A stretch of 64,000 nt of DNA. Origin: a virus. A model generated the notes under the pieces. That model was not told the origin of the DNA and searched no databases. It was given only the letters and a program-made list of their open reading frames with translations. A program made the position numbers and the translations under genes. Shown here piece after piece: positions 16,315 through 23,983 of this stretch. Location of the stretch: the IMG/VR virus record IMGVR_UViG_3300041411_000074, positions 1 to 64,000 of that record. The stretch is one strand, 5' to 3'. Each line of letters begins with the position of its first letter. The stretch's first letter is position 1.

Positions 16315-17121
16315 ATGGCGGGTAAAAGTCGGGCATATCTAACTGTAGTCGATGACCAAGAAGTATTGGTCCCGAGGAAGAAAACACGGTCCACCCGAAA
16401 TGGTGGTGTTAAGCCTGAGATTAAGGAGAAGTTTCTGGAGGAACGTAATAATCCACCACCAGTTGTGGCTAAGACCGCAAAACAGAAAGAATACTTCCGT
16501 CTTTTGGAAGATCCTGAAGTAAAAGCAATCGTATGCTTGGGTTTGCATGGCACGGGTAAGACTTTTTGTGCTGCTGTTGTGGCTGCTGATAAGTTTCGTA
16601 AGAATGAGATTAAACAAATTATTGTAGCTCGTGCATATGTCCAAACTGGTAAAACATCAGGCTACAAACCCGGTAGTTCTTTGCAGAAATTGTACCCCTA
16701 TGTGCGTAACGTACTAGATACTATTAAATCGCGTATTGGTGCTGGAGCATATGAAATTGCACTGAAAGACGGAGAATCTGGTGAAATTCAGGTGCAAGAG
16801 GTTGAAAGCATCAGGGGCCGATCTTTTGACCTGCCTTCTTACCTCATAATCGACGAAAGCCAACAGACTACAAAGGAAGAAATGCAAAGTATTGTTACGC
16901 GAGTATCAGATAACTGCAAATTGGTCCTCTGCGGTGATATTTTGCAGAAGGATATTCAAGGTGAGTCTGGTCTTGAGTGGTTTATGTCTTTCTCAAAACG
17001 TCACAACTTGAAAGGTGTTGCAGTAATTGACTTTAACTCCCCAGATGAAATTGTTCGTGGTGGGTTGGTTAAAGATATTGCGATTGGGATGATGAAAGAT
17101 CGTGAACAGGAGAGTAAATAA
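16315..17121 (+). CDS. PhoH-like ATPase
   Basis: 268 aa. A P-loop ATPase of the PhoH/RecA-like helicase group: Walker A GLHGTGKT (76-83), Walker B YLIIDESQQ with Asp180-Glu181, and a sensor-like LVLCGDILQ. Host PhoH proteins are phosphate-starvation ATPases, some acting on RNA. Phages often carry a copy but its role in infection is unsettled. It is followed directly (TAATG) by a ClpP-like protease, so the pair is co-translated. Confidence 0.92.
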   Translation: MAGKSRAYLTVVDDQEVLVPRKKTRSTRNGGVKPEIKEKFLEERNNPPPVVAKTAKQKEYFRLLEDPEVKAIVCLGLHGTGKTFCAAVVAADKFRKNEIKQIIVARAYVQTGKTSGYKPGSSLQKLYPYVRNVLDTIKSRIGAGAYEIALKDGESGEIQVQEVESIRGRSFDLPSYLIIDESQQTTKEEMQSIVTRVSDNCKLVLCGDILQKDIQGESGLEWFMSFSKRHNLKGVAVIDFNSPDEIVRGGLVKDIAIGMMKDREQESK

Positions 17122-17894
17122 TGAGTGAATTGATTCCATTTATGCAACCCAAGCGTGTGATGACTCGCTCGTTTAATAATCATGAATATAAAATCCGTAT
17201 TGCACGTCCTATTACGGAAATTGATGACTTTGAAGAGGAAATCATGGCTCTGGAAGAGGCGACCGAGCACGACGTTGTGTTTGTCCAACTTTCAAGTCCG
17301 GGAGGCAGCCTTGAAACATGTGATTTTATTTGCCGCCGAATGAATGAATGTGCTGCACCTATCATTGTTGAAATCGGCATGACATGTGCTTCAGCGGCTA
17401 GCGCTATGATGTTGCAAGCAACGGACTGGGTTATTGATGATAGTTCTACAGCTATGATTCACGCTTGTTCATACAGTCCGGGCTGGGGCAAGGAGTTTGA
17501 CGTACGTATGTCAGTAAGTTACACCGAGCGTCTTAATAGGGAGTGGATTGAACGCACTTATTCTGGATTCCTCACAGAAACTGAGCTTCAGCAGGTATTG
17601 GACGGAAAAGACCTTTATTTCTTTGCAGATGATCTTCGTGAACGTCTTCCGAAGTATAAAGAATATCGAGATGCAGTGAATGCAGCTAAACCTTGTCAAT
17701 GCGGTGATCCATTGTGTGGTCAGCCTACAAATCCAACTGGTGAAGATGAAGGATTTGAAGACCTTGAAGATTTCGACCTAGAAGCTCTTATCCAAGAAAA
17801 AGTTGACGCTGCTTTAGTTGCATATGACAAAAAGGTAAAGTCTGCTGCTCGTAAGGCTGCAAAACCAGTAAAATCTGTAGAAAAGACTGAATAA
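17121..17894 (+). CDS. ClpP-like (S14) protease
   Basis: 257 aa. The ClpP fold is marked by VQLSSPGGSLET (oxyanion turn), GMTCASAASAMML with probable nucleophile Ser91, and STAMIHACSY with His114. An acidic linker and a basic Ala/Lys-rich tail follow residue 200, plus a CQCGDPLCG cysteine cluster near 193. No Clp ATPase gene is seen nearby; it may use a host AAA+ partner or act alone. It is distinct from the S49 protease in the virion block, so a regulatory role in the cell is more likely than capsid maturation, but that is inference. Confidence 0.85.
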   Translation: MSELIPFMQPKRVMTRSFNNHEYKIRIARPITEIDDFEEEIMALEEATEHDVVFVQLSSPGGSLETCDFICRRMNECAAPIIVEIGMTCASAASAMMLQATDWVIDDSSTAMIHACSYSPGWGKEFDVRMSVSYTERLNREWIERTYSGFLTETELQQVLDGKDLYFFADDLRERLPKYKEYRDAVNAAKPCQCGDPLCGQPTNPTGEDEGFEDLEDFDLEALIQEKVDAALVAYDKKVKSAARKAAKPVKSVEKTE

Positions 17895-17899
17895 AGAGC

Positions 17900-17928
17900 T
17901 AGACAAACCAGTGGAGTGCATGTATTAT
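17900..17928 (+). promoter_or_regulatory. sigma70-like promoter inside a hairpin
   Basis: -35 TAGACA (17900-17905), 17-bp spacer, -10 TATTAT (17923-17928). A stem AGTGGAG/CTCCACT (17910-17916 with 17932-17938) brackets the -10 box, so structure or a bound protein could control it. Confidence 0.65.
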
Positions 17929-17963
17929 TGGCTCCACTAACTTAAAACAAAGGAGAGAAATAA

Positions 17964-18272
17964 ATGCCAACAATTGCTGAACGAAATGATATTGCATTTG
18001 CGAGTATGCGGGAACGATTTCAAGAACGGCTTGACACAGAAACTGTACAGATGACACTAGGAGAGCTTGTTGAGTACACAGAGGCTTGTGATTCAATGTG
18101 TGATTTGTGTCACATTGAAAGTTACGCGCAATTAACTTGTTTCCTTATGCAAAATCTTGGTTATGATTATCCAGATGCACCAGTTGTTCTTCGATATAAA
18201 ACTTTGAACACTTCTGAGGGTATTCAATCTGCTTTGTCCGACTGGGACAACCGTTATGAGATGGGGAAATAA
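17964..18272 (+). CDS. hypothetical protein
   Basis: 102 aa, first gene after the 17900 promoter, with AAGGAGAG ahead of the ATG. Helical N-terminus (SMRERFQERL), three Cys in the middle (CDSMCDLCH). Function unknown. Confidence 0.7.
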   Translation: MPTIAERNDIAFASMRERFQERLDTETVQMTLGELVEYTEACDSMCDLCHIESYAQLTCFLMQNLGYDYPDAPVVLRYKTLNTSEGIQSALSDWDNRYEMGK

Positions 18273-18273
18273 G

Positions 18274-18369
18274 ATGATTAGAGCACAGGAAATTGAGGAA
18301 CTCATTGCAGAACAACAAGCTGACCTTGCTGCACAGGAAAAGTCAGAGAATTCTGAGGAGGAAGAATGA
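18274..18369 (+). CDS. acidic micro-protein
   Basis: 31 aa, almost all helix formers (EIEELIAEQQADLAAQEKS) ending EEEE. Coupled by ATGA to the next gene; could be a real micro-protein or a leader. Confidence 0.4.
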   Translation: MIRAQEIEELIAEQQADLAAQEKSENSEEEE

Positions 18370-18491
18370 AGGAATTAGATTATGATGAACGATATGAAGA
18401 TTACTTAGCCATCGTTGAACACTGTTTCGATGTTGAGCCAATGTGGTGTTATGATCTAGACTTGGAATACATGCAAGGAGAAATGATTTGA
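18366..18491 (+). CDS. acidic micro-protein
   Basis: 41 aa, Asp/Glu/Tyr-rich (DYDERYEDYLAIVEHC). GAGGAGGAA serves as ribosome site inside the previous gene; overlaps the following TTG start. Confidence 0.5.
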   Translation: MKELDYDERYEDYLAIVEHCFDVEPMWCYDLDLEYMQGEMI

Positions 18492-18673
18492 ATTTACCAC
18501 CAAATACAAACCCAGAGCTTGCACAAAAGTTCAAAGATTTTAAAGATAGTATTGAGTTTAGTAGTAAGACATGTAAATCTAAGATCTACGGACCAACAGG
18601 CTTCCTAGTTTGGGAGGAGGCAGAAGAAGATTACCAAAAACGTATGAATGAACTATTCTACGAAGTTAAATAA
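18488..18673 (+). CDS. hypothetical protein
   Basis: 61 aa from a TTG start overlapping the previous stop, with AAGGAG upstream. Charged and helical; contains YGPTGFLVWEE. Confidence 0.6.
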   Translation: MNLPPNTNPELAQKFKDFKDSIEFSSKTCKSKIYGPTGFLVWEEAEEDYQKRMNELFYEVK

Positions 18674-18683
18674 GGAGAATAAA

Positions 18684-18854
18684 ATGCCACTATACATGTT
18701 GGTTATAGTTGACTTCGGACACCGTGAGAATGTTGGCTTGTTTGACACACAGGCTAAAGCAATGGCTTTGCAGACAAGTTTGGAACTAGAACTGTTTGAC
18801 TCTGGTACTCTTTGTGGTATTAGTTTTTACACTGAGGAGCACTTTGTTAAATGA
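18684..18854 (+). CDS. hypothetical protein
   Basis: 56 aa from the ATG after AAGGAG. A beta-alpha-beta-like pattern (MLVIVDFGHRENVGLFDTQA) reminiscent of small phage SPOR-like or ferredoxin-like folds; no motif. Confidence 0.6.
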   Translation: MPLYMLVIVDFGHRENVGLFDTQAKAMALQTSLELELFDSGTLCGISFYTEEHFVK

Positions 18855-18988
18855 ATTACGAACAAGATAAAATTGAAGACCTTGAATCATCGATGGAATT
18901 GTGGTTGATGGGTAATGCGGAAAATGCTGTAGAAACATTTGGAGAGGATATTGTAGCTGCAATTAATGAAGTTCTAGATCATGAGTGA
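18851..18988 (+). CDS. acidic small protein
   Basis: 45 aa, helical, acidic (NYEQDKIEDLESSMELW). Coupled by ATGA on the left and overlapping on the right. Unknown. Confidence 0.5.
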   Translation: MNYEQDKIEDLESSMELWLMGNAENAVETFGEDIVAAINEVLDHE

Positions 18989-19106
18989 TTATGATATTTT
19001 CTTAGACCAACAGCTTGAAGATTACTATGAAGGTTTCGAAGAGGAAGCTGAAGAGCCTGAATGGGACGGACCATATCCAGAGGATGAGTATTATGAGTAC
19101 GACTGA
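18981..19106 (+). CDS. strongly acidic small protein
   Basis: 41 aa, more than one third Asp/Glu plus many Tyr (EEEAEEPEWDG). Such acidic phage peptides can mimic DNA, but nothing here proves it. Confidence 0.5.
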   Translation: MSDYDIFLDQQLEDYYEGFEEEAEEPEWDGPYPEDEYYEYD

Positions 19107-19380
19107 GAAGAAAGTTAAAGAGTTGAAAATCACCACAGTCGATTATAAAACTTATACTGACTACGAGTTTATACCTCCGGGATTGTGGATGATGCAAAAT
19201 GCAATTGGAGATTATATTTTTATCAGCACAAGCAGCAGGCAAGAGGCACAGGACTGGGTAGACTCTAATTATCCGCCGAAAGGGAAATATAAAGTAACTG
19301 CCACCAAGATGATTACTACAAAACCTAAAAGTGAGAGTGGAAATTTATCTTGCACTGGAACAGCCACTAGAAAGAAATAG
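19093..19380 (+). CDS. conserved phage protein of unknown function
   Basis: 95 aa from the ATG preceded by GAGGATGAG. The core FISTSSRQEAQDWVDSNY and the end LSCTGTATRKK look like a conserved phage family whose function is not known. Beta strands followed by a short helix; a nucleic-acid-binding role is possible but unsupported. Confidence 0.7.
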   Translation: MSTTEKKVKELKITTVDYKTYTDYEFIPPGLWMMQNAIGDYIFISTSSRQEAQDWVDSNYPPKGKYKVTATKMITTKPKSESGNLSCTGTATRKK

Positions 19381-19389
19381 GAGAGCAAC

Positions 19390-19602
19390 ATGGAATACAC
19401 AATCACATACAATGACAAAGAACAGAAGTTTGAAATGAACGGTGTACTGGAGATGTGGGTAGGTAACCATCTCTACACAATTGCAAAAGAAAATAACGTA
19501 ACGACTATTGCAGACTCCGAAAGTCACCACTTGGCAATTCTTGGCGCACACGGGATTAAGGTCAATCTTCTTGAGGAAGACGGTTCACGGATGGAGTGGT
19601 GA
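19390..19602 (+). CDS. hypothetical protein
   Basis: 70 aa, beta-rich (YTITYNDKEQKFEMNGVL). AGGAG is well placed. Its stop overlaps the dCMP deaminase ATG, so the two are coupled. Confidence 0.65.
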   Translation: MEYTITYNDKEQKFEMNGVLEMWVGNHLYTIAKENNVTTIADSESHHLAILGAHGIKVNLLEEDGSRMEW

Positions 19603-20096
19603 TGAGCAAAGAATATTCACTCTACATGGACATTGCTCTACGAGCTGCACAAGATAGTCATGCAGTCAGGAAGAAGGTTGGGTCAGTAATTTTAACTAAA
19701 AGTCGTGGTTTGTATGTAGGTTACAATGGGACACTTCCCGGAATGAGCAACACTTGCGAGGAGAAGATCTACAATAATGGTGCAGGTGGTTGGATGGATG
19801 AGGTTTCTTTTAAAGAAGTCTATCCTTACGAAGATGAGAATGGACATTACAAACTGAAAACTTTGGAAGGTGTAGTCCACTCGGAAATCAACTCACTGTG
19901 CAAGATGTTGAAAGAGGGTGTTAGTGCTGAAGGAGCTACAATCTTTGTAACATTGTCTCCATGTGCAACTTGCAGTTCAATTATCGCTTCCAGTGGGATT
20001 AAAAAGGTTGTATACTACGAGGAATACAGAGATACCAAGGGTATTGAGATGTTGAGAGATTTTGGTGTGCAGGTAGAGCAGTATGAACCGACTTAA
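19602..20096 (+). CDS. dCMP/deoxycytidylate deaminase
   Basis: 164 aa. The zinc-dependent deaminase core is complete: HSE (His93, Glu95) and PCATC (Cys121, Cys124), with the GYNGTLPGMSNTCEE loop typical of phage dCMP deaminases. It converts dCMP to dUMP, feeding thymidylate synthesis; this suits an AT-richer phage and a possible ThyX at the right edge of the window. A GTG codon two codons upstream is an alternative start. Confidence 0.9.
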   Translation: MSKEYSLYMDIALRAAQDSHAVRKKVGSVILTKSRGLYVGYNGTLPGMSNTCEEKIYNNGAGGWMDEVSFKEVYPYEDENGHYKLKTLEGVVHSEINSLCKMLKEGVSAEGATIFVTLSPCATCSSIIASSGIKKVVYYEEYRDTKGIEMLRDFGVQVEQYEPT

Positions 20097-20421
20097 ACCT
20101 GAGAACGGTTCATTTGATAACGTCGTGAGGGAATGTTTTAAGAAGAATAAAAACTCTTGTATTAGCTTCTTTTTAAGCTCATCATACTGTTACTACATCC
20201 TCTACCAGTCACTGATGACAGATGGAGCCTTTGACAAAATGTGCAAGTGGATGCTTGAGAATTACGATAGCTTGGAACATGAACACAAGGATCTTGTAAC
20301 AAAGGAAATGCTATCTGCGGGAAGTGGATATAATATCCCATATGATGGGTATCCACTCAGGGTGCAGAATTCAGCAAGTTATTTTATTGAAGCTTTATAT
20401 AAATCTAAAGGAGAAAATTAA
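20083..20421 (+). CDS. hypothetical protein
   Basis: 112 aa overlapping the deaminase end by 14 nt. Helical with a Cys/Tyr-rich segment (ISFFLSSSYCYYILYQS) that could be buried or membrane-near. No known family. Confidence 0.65.
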   Translation: MNRLKPENGSFDNVVRECFKKNKNSCISFFLSSSYCYYILYQSLMTDGAFDKMCKWMLENYDSLEHEHKDLVTKEMLSAGSGYNIPYDGYPLRVQNSASYFIEALYKSKGEN

Positions 20422-20846
20422 TGCACACATCAGAAAGCCTGTGGGATTCAGAAGAGATTATTGACACTAAAAATCTCCAGTTTTTCAGCCTATGTCAAGT
20501 TATGGCTGCACTACATTACGAATATGTAGAATATCGTTCTTGTGCTTCACGGTTTGAAAGTAAACACCACTCCAATAAAGGGCGTGAAGTGTTGTCGATT
20601 TCTTCATGTATTACACTCTATAACGGTAATAGTGCAAAGTGTGTGTTTGGTCGTCCACCAAGTAAGTTGAATATCTGGTGCTTCTCGGATTATGCGATTG
20701 CACAAGCTAAGGCTGCTCGTATTGTAAAGCAGGTTAAACTTCAATATTGCCGACAGACAAAACAGTTGCTAGTGCAAGATCATCGAGTTCAGTTCGTTCT
20801 TAGTTCTTATAAGAATCTTTTCCTTAACAATAAATATCTGGGGTGA
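20421..20846 (+). CDS. hypothetical protein
   Basis: 141 aa, TAATG junction with the previous gene after AAGGAGA. Cys- and Ser-rich middle, basic C-terminal half (KAARIVKQVKLQYCRQTKQ). Not recognised. Confidence 0.65.
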   Translation: MHTSESLWDSEEIIDTKNLQFFSLCQVMAALHYEYVEYRSCASRFESKHHSNKGREVLSISSCITLYNGNSAKCVFGRPPSKLNIWCFSDYAIAQAKAARIVKQVKLQYCRQTKQLLVQDHRVQFVLSSYKNLFLNNKYLG

Positions 20847-20849
20847 GTC

Positions 20850-21041
20850 ATGGACAGAGCAATTATCTATATGTTCTCCGACTCTTCATGGATGTATGCG
20901 TGTGAGTTCAATCCAAGGTTTCATTCGGAAAAGGGTAAGTACCACGAAATCATCGTCGGTCGTGGCTGGAGTAGTCGTGAAGTTGACGAAATGATTAAAC
21001 CGTACTATGAAGAAAATGCATCAACAATCTTTGATCAATAG
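20850..21041 (+). CDS. hypothetical protein
   Basis: 63 aa with GGGGTGAG before the ATG. It ends the transcription unit, since a terminator follows within 20 bp. Confidence 0.65.
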   Translation: MDRAIIYMFSDSSWMYACEFNPRFHSEKGKYHEIIVGRGWSSREVDEMIKPYYEENASTIFDQ

Positions 21042-21058
21042 AAATTTATAAGGCTCTT

Positions 21059-21087
21059 AGGCTCTTGTCTCGGGGCTTTTCTTTTGC
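21059..21087 (+). terminator. intrinsic terminator overlapping a promoter
   Basis: Stem of about 6 bp, GGCTCT with GGGGCT (one G-U), followed by TTTTCTTTT. Its loop holds the -35 box of the promoter at 21065-21093. Confidence 0.6.
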
Positions 21088-21093
21088 CATAAT
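21065..21093 (+). promoter_or_regulatory. sigma70-like promoter
   Basis: -35 TTGTCT (21065-21070) in the terminator loop, 17-bp spacer, -10 CATAAT (21088-21093), followed after 26 bp by the next gene. Confidence 0.65.
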
Positions 21094-21118
21094 GAATTAC
21101 AAATTTAGAGGAGGTTTT

Positions 21119-21262
21119 ATGAAAACTTTATTGATTGTTCTAAGTATTTGCTCAGCTTTAGTGGTAATATTCACTATAACAAACTTGACGTGGCCTACAG
21201 CAATTGCTATTAGTGTCTACGGTGTATGTCAATACTGTATCGGACTGTGTGATAATGAATAA
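21119..21262 (+). CDS. two-helix membrane protein
   Basis: 47 aa from the ATG after GAGGAGG. It is almost all hydrophobic: TLLIVLSICSALVVIFTI and a second segment AIAISVYGVCQYCIG. Likely an inner-membrane protein. Confidence 0.6.
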   Translation: MKTLLIVLSICSALVVIFTITNLTWPTAIAISVYGVCQYCIGLCDNE

Positions 21263-21449
21263 ACAGAAAGAAAAGCTAAAGAAAGACCTAGAACTAATCC
21301 ACCGCCACCTAACACGGGCAGAAGTTGTGATGGAAAAGATAGCCACAAAACTTGGCATTGACAGACACGAATACTTAGAGAAAACTCTATACGAAGTGGA
21401 AGAGTTGCTGAAAATGTTTGAAGACAACGGACCACCAAAGACCCACTAG
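21255..21449 (+). CDS. coiled-coil small protein
   Basis: 64 aa, nearly all helix with heptad-like Leu/Ile spacing (KLKKDLELIHRHLTRAEVVM). It overlaps the membrane protein end by 8 nt. Confidence 0.6.
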   Translation: MNKQKEKLKKDLELIHRHLTRAEVVMEKIATKLGIDRHEYLEKTLYEVEELLKMFEDNGPPKTH

Positions 21450-21502
21450 GCCTTGTTTAGTTACTTAGTGGACATCATAAAGACTTTTAGAGAACATTTG
21501 CA

Positions 21503-21697
21503 ATGGTAGGATTAGTTAAACAACGTCTAGCTTGGGAAGCAGAATTTGCATTAGGTGCTGAGCCGGACTTTGTGGCTTTTAAAGAGTATAAAGAAAAGAG
21601 ATTGTCTGAAGATTTCAGGCTGTCAAGTTATATGGAAAAGCATTTTGAATACGTGATTAATTTAGAACGAAGACTGAAGGAGAAAGAAGATGAGTAA
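21503..21697 (+). CDS. hypothetical protein
   Basis: 64 aa, helical, Glu/Lys-rich (RRLKEKEDE end). Weak ribosome site. Overlaps the next ATG. Confidence 0.55.
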   Translation: MVGLVKQRLAWEAEFALGAEPDFVAFKEYKEKRLSEDFRLSSYMEKHFEYVINLERRLKEKEDE

Positions 21698-21836
21698 TAA
21701 TGATAAATGGTTCTTTGGGTTTATTACGTTGTGGATTGTTTTGACAACAGGTACACCAGATGTAGTTGATGCAGTGACTGTTAGATTGATGGGTAGTCAG
21801 TGTACTTATGATGCTTATAAAGGAGTTAAACCGTGA
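21690..21836 (+). CDS. small membrane-anchored protein
   Basis: 48 aa with one hydrophobic segment (FFGFITLWIVLTT, residues 8-20), then a polar tail. GGAGAAAGAAG precedes the ATG. Confidence 0.5.
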   Translation: MSNNDKWFFGFITLWIVLTTGTPDVVDAVTVRLMGSQCTYDAYKGVKP

Positions 21837-21991
21837 GTAACGAGGAAAAGAAAGGCTTAATTAATGATTTCTTGGTATGGGCACAATACAACAGAAGTAC
21901 ACAGCTTCAATACATGCCAGAATGGGATACTGAATATTATGGTGTGGATCAAGAAGAATTGATTGATGAATATCTGAAGGAGGAGCTATGA
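21833..21991 (+). CDS. hypothetical protein
   Basis: 52 aa from GTG (GTGA overlap) with AAGGAG upstream. Acidic; ends EELIDEYLKEEL. Unknown. Confidence 0.5.
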   Translation: MSNEEKKGLINDFLVWAQYNRSTQLQYMPEWDTEYYGVDQEELIDEYLKEEL

Positions 21992-22368
21992 CTAACCCGA
22001 ATTTTGCACCAATCACAGACGCTCAACGAGAACAGGCTAAACAACAACGGCTAGTTGACCAAGAGTTTGCCCGTAATAATCTTAAAGTAATTTACACCGA
22101 CCAGCCGCACTGGGTAACACTAGCTTCTAAATATAATTGTAAACTGCCAATGTGGTGGAAGCCCTCAAGTGATGTGAAATACCTACGCCGGGTGGCAAAG
22201 AAAGCTAATTTTGATTTGAATGTCTTTGTAGAAAGTACAGGCTGTTCTAACATCAAAGAATATGCTGAATTAAACTCAAATTGGAGTGTGCTTGGGCTAG
22301 TTGGGACACTACTTGAGTTCATTGATGAGCAAAAGACGTCAGAATCCAAGCAATATACAATAAGTTAA
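21988..22368 (+). CDS. hypothetical protein
   Basis: 126 aa after a GGAGGAG site. It contains VTLASKYNCKLPMWWKPSSD and a C-terminal helix. Last gene before a promoter-bearing gap, so probably the end of an operon. Confidence 0.65.
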   Translation: MTNPNFAPITDAQREQAKQQRLVDQEFARNNLKVIYTDQPHWVTLASKYNCKLPMWWKPSSDVKYLRRVAKKANFDLNVFVESTGCSNIKEYAELNSNWSVLGLVGTLLEFIDEQKTSESKQYTIS

Positions 22369-22423
22369 GGGAGTTTTAGGTGTAAGAAACAACGTTCTCT
22401 ACCCCAAAGCTGTGAGACTAAGG

Positions 22424-22452
22424 TTGTAAAGACACGAAGTTTCTGCTACGAT
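22424..22452 (+). promoter_or_regulatory. sigma70-like promoter
   Basis: -35 TTGTAA (22424-22429), 17-bp spacer, -10 TACGAT (22447-22452), 26 bp before the next gene. Confidence 0.55.
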
Positions 22453-22478
22453 ATATTCCCAATGAAAGGAGAAATAAA

Positions 22479-22790
22479 TTGAAACTAACAAACGAAGACA
22501 TCAATAGCTCCATTGATAATCTGAAAGCAGCTCAAAGTGAGTTGTCTGCTGTTATTAGTTATGTACAAAATAAATGTAATCACACAAACATAGCTGAATG
22601 TGATTACCAACCAAGTGAATTCTTCAACGCTCTTGCACCAATGCGTGTATGTTTAGATTGTGGTCTATCTGAAGAAGGCTGGGGTTGTGGTTTTCAAGTG
22701 TTGCGTGAAAAGGTTGCAGGGTTGACACCAAGGAAAATTAGTAGGGATGACTTGTACGCAATTCGCTGTGGTAAGCATATTACTCAATAG
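22479..22790 (+). CDS. putative zinc-binding protein
   Basis: 103 aa from TTG with AAGGAG at good spacing. A helical N-terminus is followed by CNHTNIAEC and CLDCG, giving four Cys/His ligands for a zinc site. The tail is basic. Function unknown. Confidence 0.6.
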   Translation: MKLTNEDINSSIDNLKAAQSELSAVISYVQNKCNHTNIAECDYQPSEFFNALAPMRVCLDCGLSEEGWGCGFQVLREKVAGLTPRKISRDDLYAIRCGKHITQ

Positions 22791-22800
22791 GAGAATTAAA

Positions 22801-22971
22801 ATGTTAATAATCTTATATCTCGCAATATCTTTGGTGATGTTCTACCACGAAGTATTAGATTCATACAGATGTAAAGTTAAAATTGATTTTGTAAGGAGTG
22901 TATCCTTCTCTCTTTTGTGGCTGATCAGTATCCCCTTCTCCACTTACCTGATGTGGAAGGAACTGAAATGA
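22801..22971 (+). CDS. membrane protein
   Basis: 56 aa, two hydrophobic segments (LIILYLAISLVMFY and FSLLWLISIPFSTYLMW) around a basic loop. AGGAG precedes the ATG. Confidence 0.6.
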   Translation: MLIILYLAISLVMFYHEVLDSYRCKVKIDFVRSVSFSLLWLISIPFSTYLMWKELK

Positions 22972-23150
22972 CCAAACAATATTCCTACGACAGAGAAGTG
23001 ATTAAAGACTTCATCCAGTTCTTGTCAGATGAGCATAAGTGTGCGGTAGTTTGCTTCCCAGATGAATTTGCAGCTAATAGTTATGTCAACTATCGTTTTG
23101 TTAACGTTTCAGAAATATTAGAAGAGTTTATTGAGGGGAGAAAACAGTGA
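22968..23150 (+). CDS. hypothetical protein
   Basis: 60 aa, ATGA overlap with the membrane protein and a GTGA junction to the PhaZ gene, so translation into PhaZ is coupled. No motif. Confidence 0.6.
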   Translation: MTKQYSYDREVIKDFIQFLSDEHKCAVVCFPDEFAANSYVNYRFVNVSEILEEFIEGRKQ

Positions 23151-23983
23151 GCATTCAAATGCAAAACCAAACAACAATGTTGGGGAATCAGTCCATATAC
23201 GTCTCAATTAAGCCGGGGAAGGTTGGGACTGTCCCACTTTTGATAATGAACGGTATAGGAGCGAATACTGGTCTGCTGACTCCGTTTGTTGAAGCTATGC
23301 ACGAATCAAATCCTGATATCGAGGTTATTACTTTTGATGTACCGGGGTGTGGAGGTTCTTCTACCCCTTCGCTGCCATATAGGTTTAGCGGCTTGGCTAA
23401 AATAGTTTCACAAATGTTAGACTATTTGAACTATGCACAAGTTGATGTACTTGGACTTAGTTGGGGTGGATTTTTGGCAACCCAGTTTGCTTATGATTAT
23501 CCTCAGCGTTGTAAGAAACTAATTCTATGTGCTACAGCAACAGGAGTTACCAGTATTCCACCCAGTATGAAAGTACTTTCTCTAATGGCTTCACCTAGAC
23601 GTTACTCTGATTCAGCTTACATGGTTGAGATTGCACCTTTGATCTACGGTGGAAAATTCCGCTCTGATCCTGAACTAGCAATTAAGTACGCACAGAAGAT
23701 GGAAGCTAACAGATCTGAGAATAAAGCTAACGCAACTGGCTATAAGTTTCAACAGCTAGCAATTTGTTGGTGGAGTAGTTTGTGGATGTTTCCTTACATT
23801 AAACAGTCTACACTTTTGATTGGTGGTAGTGATGATCCAATCATACCGCTGGTGAATATGAAGATTATGAAAGGGATGATCCCTAATTCTAAACTTCATG
23901 TGGTGGATGATGGACATCTTTTCCTTCTTTGTTCAACTGACGTGGTAACGCCTATTATTACTAAATTCTTGGAAGTGTCATGA
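23147..23983 (+). CDS. phaZ: polyhydroxyalkanoate depolymerase (PhaZ-like)
   Basis: 278 aa alpha/beta hydrolase from GTG. It carries nucleophile elbow GLSWGG (Ser105), acid GGSDDPIIP (Asp229/230) and VVDDGHLFL (His257). Its length, the N-terminal LLIMNGIGAN, FDVPGCGGSSTPS and YRF, the lid segment MASPRRY with IAPLIYGG and FRSDPELA, and the C-terminal DDGHLFL all match the intracellular medium-chain PHA depolymerase of Pseudomonas, as I recall that family, far better than generic hydrolases. The enzyme hydrolyses stored PHA granules to hydroxy-acid monomers. The gene is coupled to both neighbours within a phage operon. Codon and base use do not stand out, so acquisition may be old. Confidence 0.85.
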   Translation: MSIQMQNQTTMLGNQSIYVSIKPGKVGTVPLLIMNGIGANTGLLTPFVEAMHESNPDIEVITFDVPGCGGSSTPSLPYRFSGLAKIVSQMLDYLNYAQVDVLGLSWGGFLATQFAYDYPQRCKKLILCATATGVTSIPPSMKVLSLMASPRRYSDSAYMVEIAPLIYGGKFRSDPELAIKYAQKMEANRSENKANATGYKFQQLAICWWSSLWMFPYIKQSTLLIGGSDDPIIPLVNMKIMKGMIPNSKLHVVDDGHLFLLCSTDVVTPIITKFLEVS

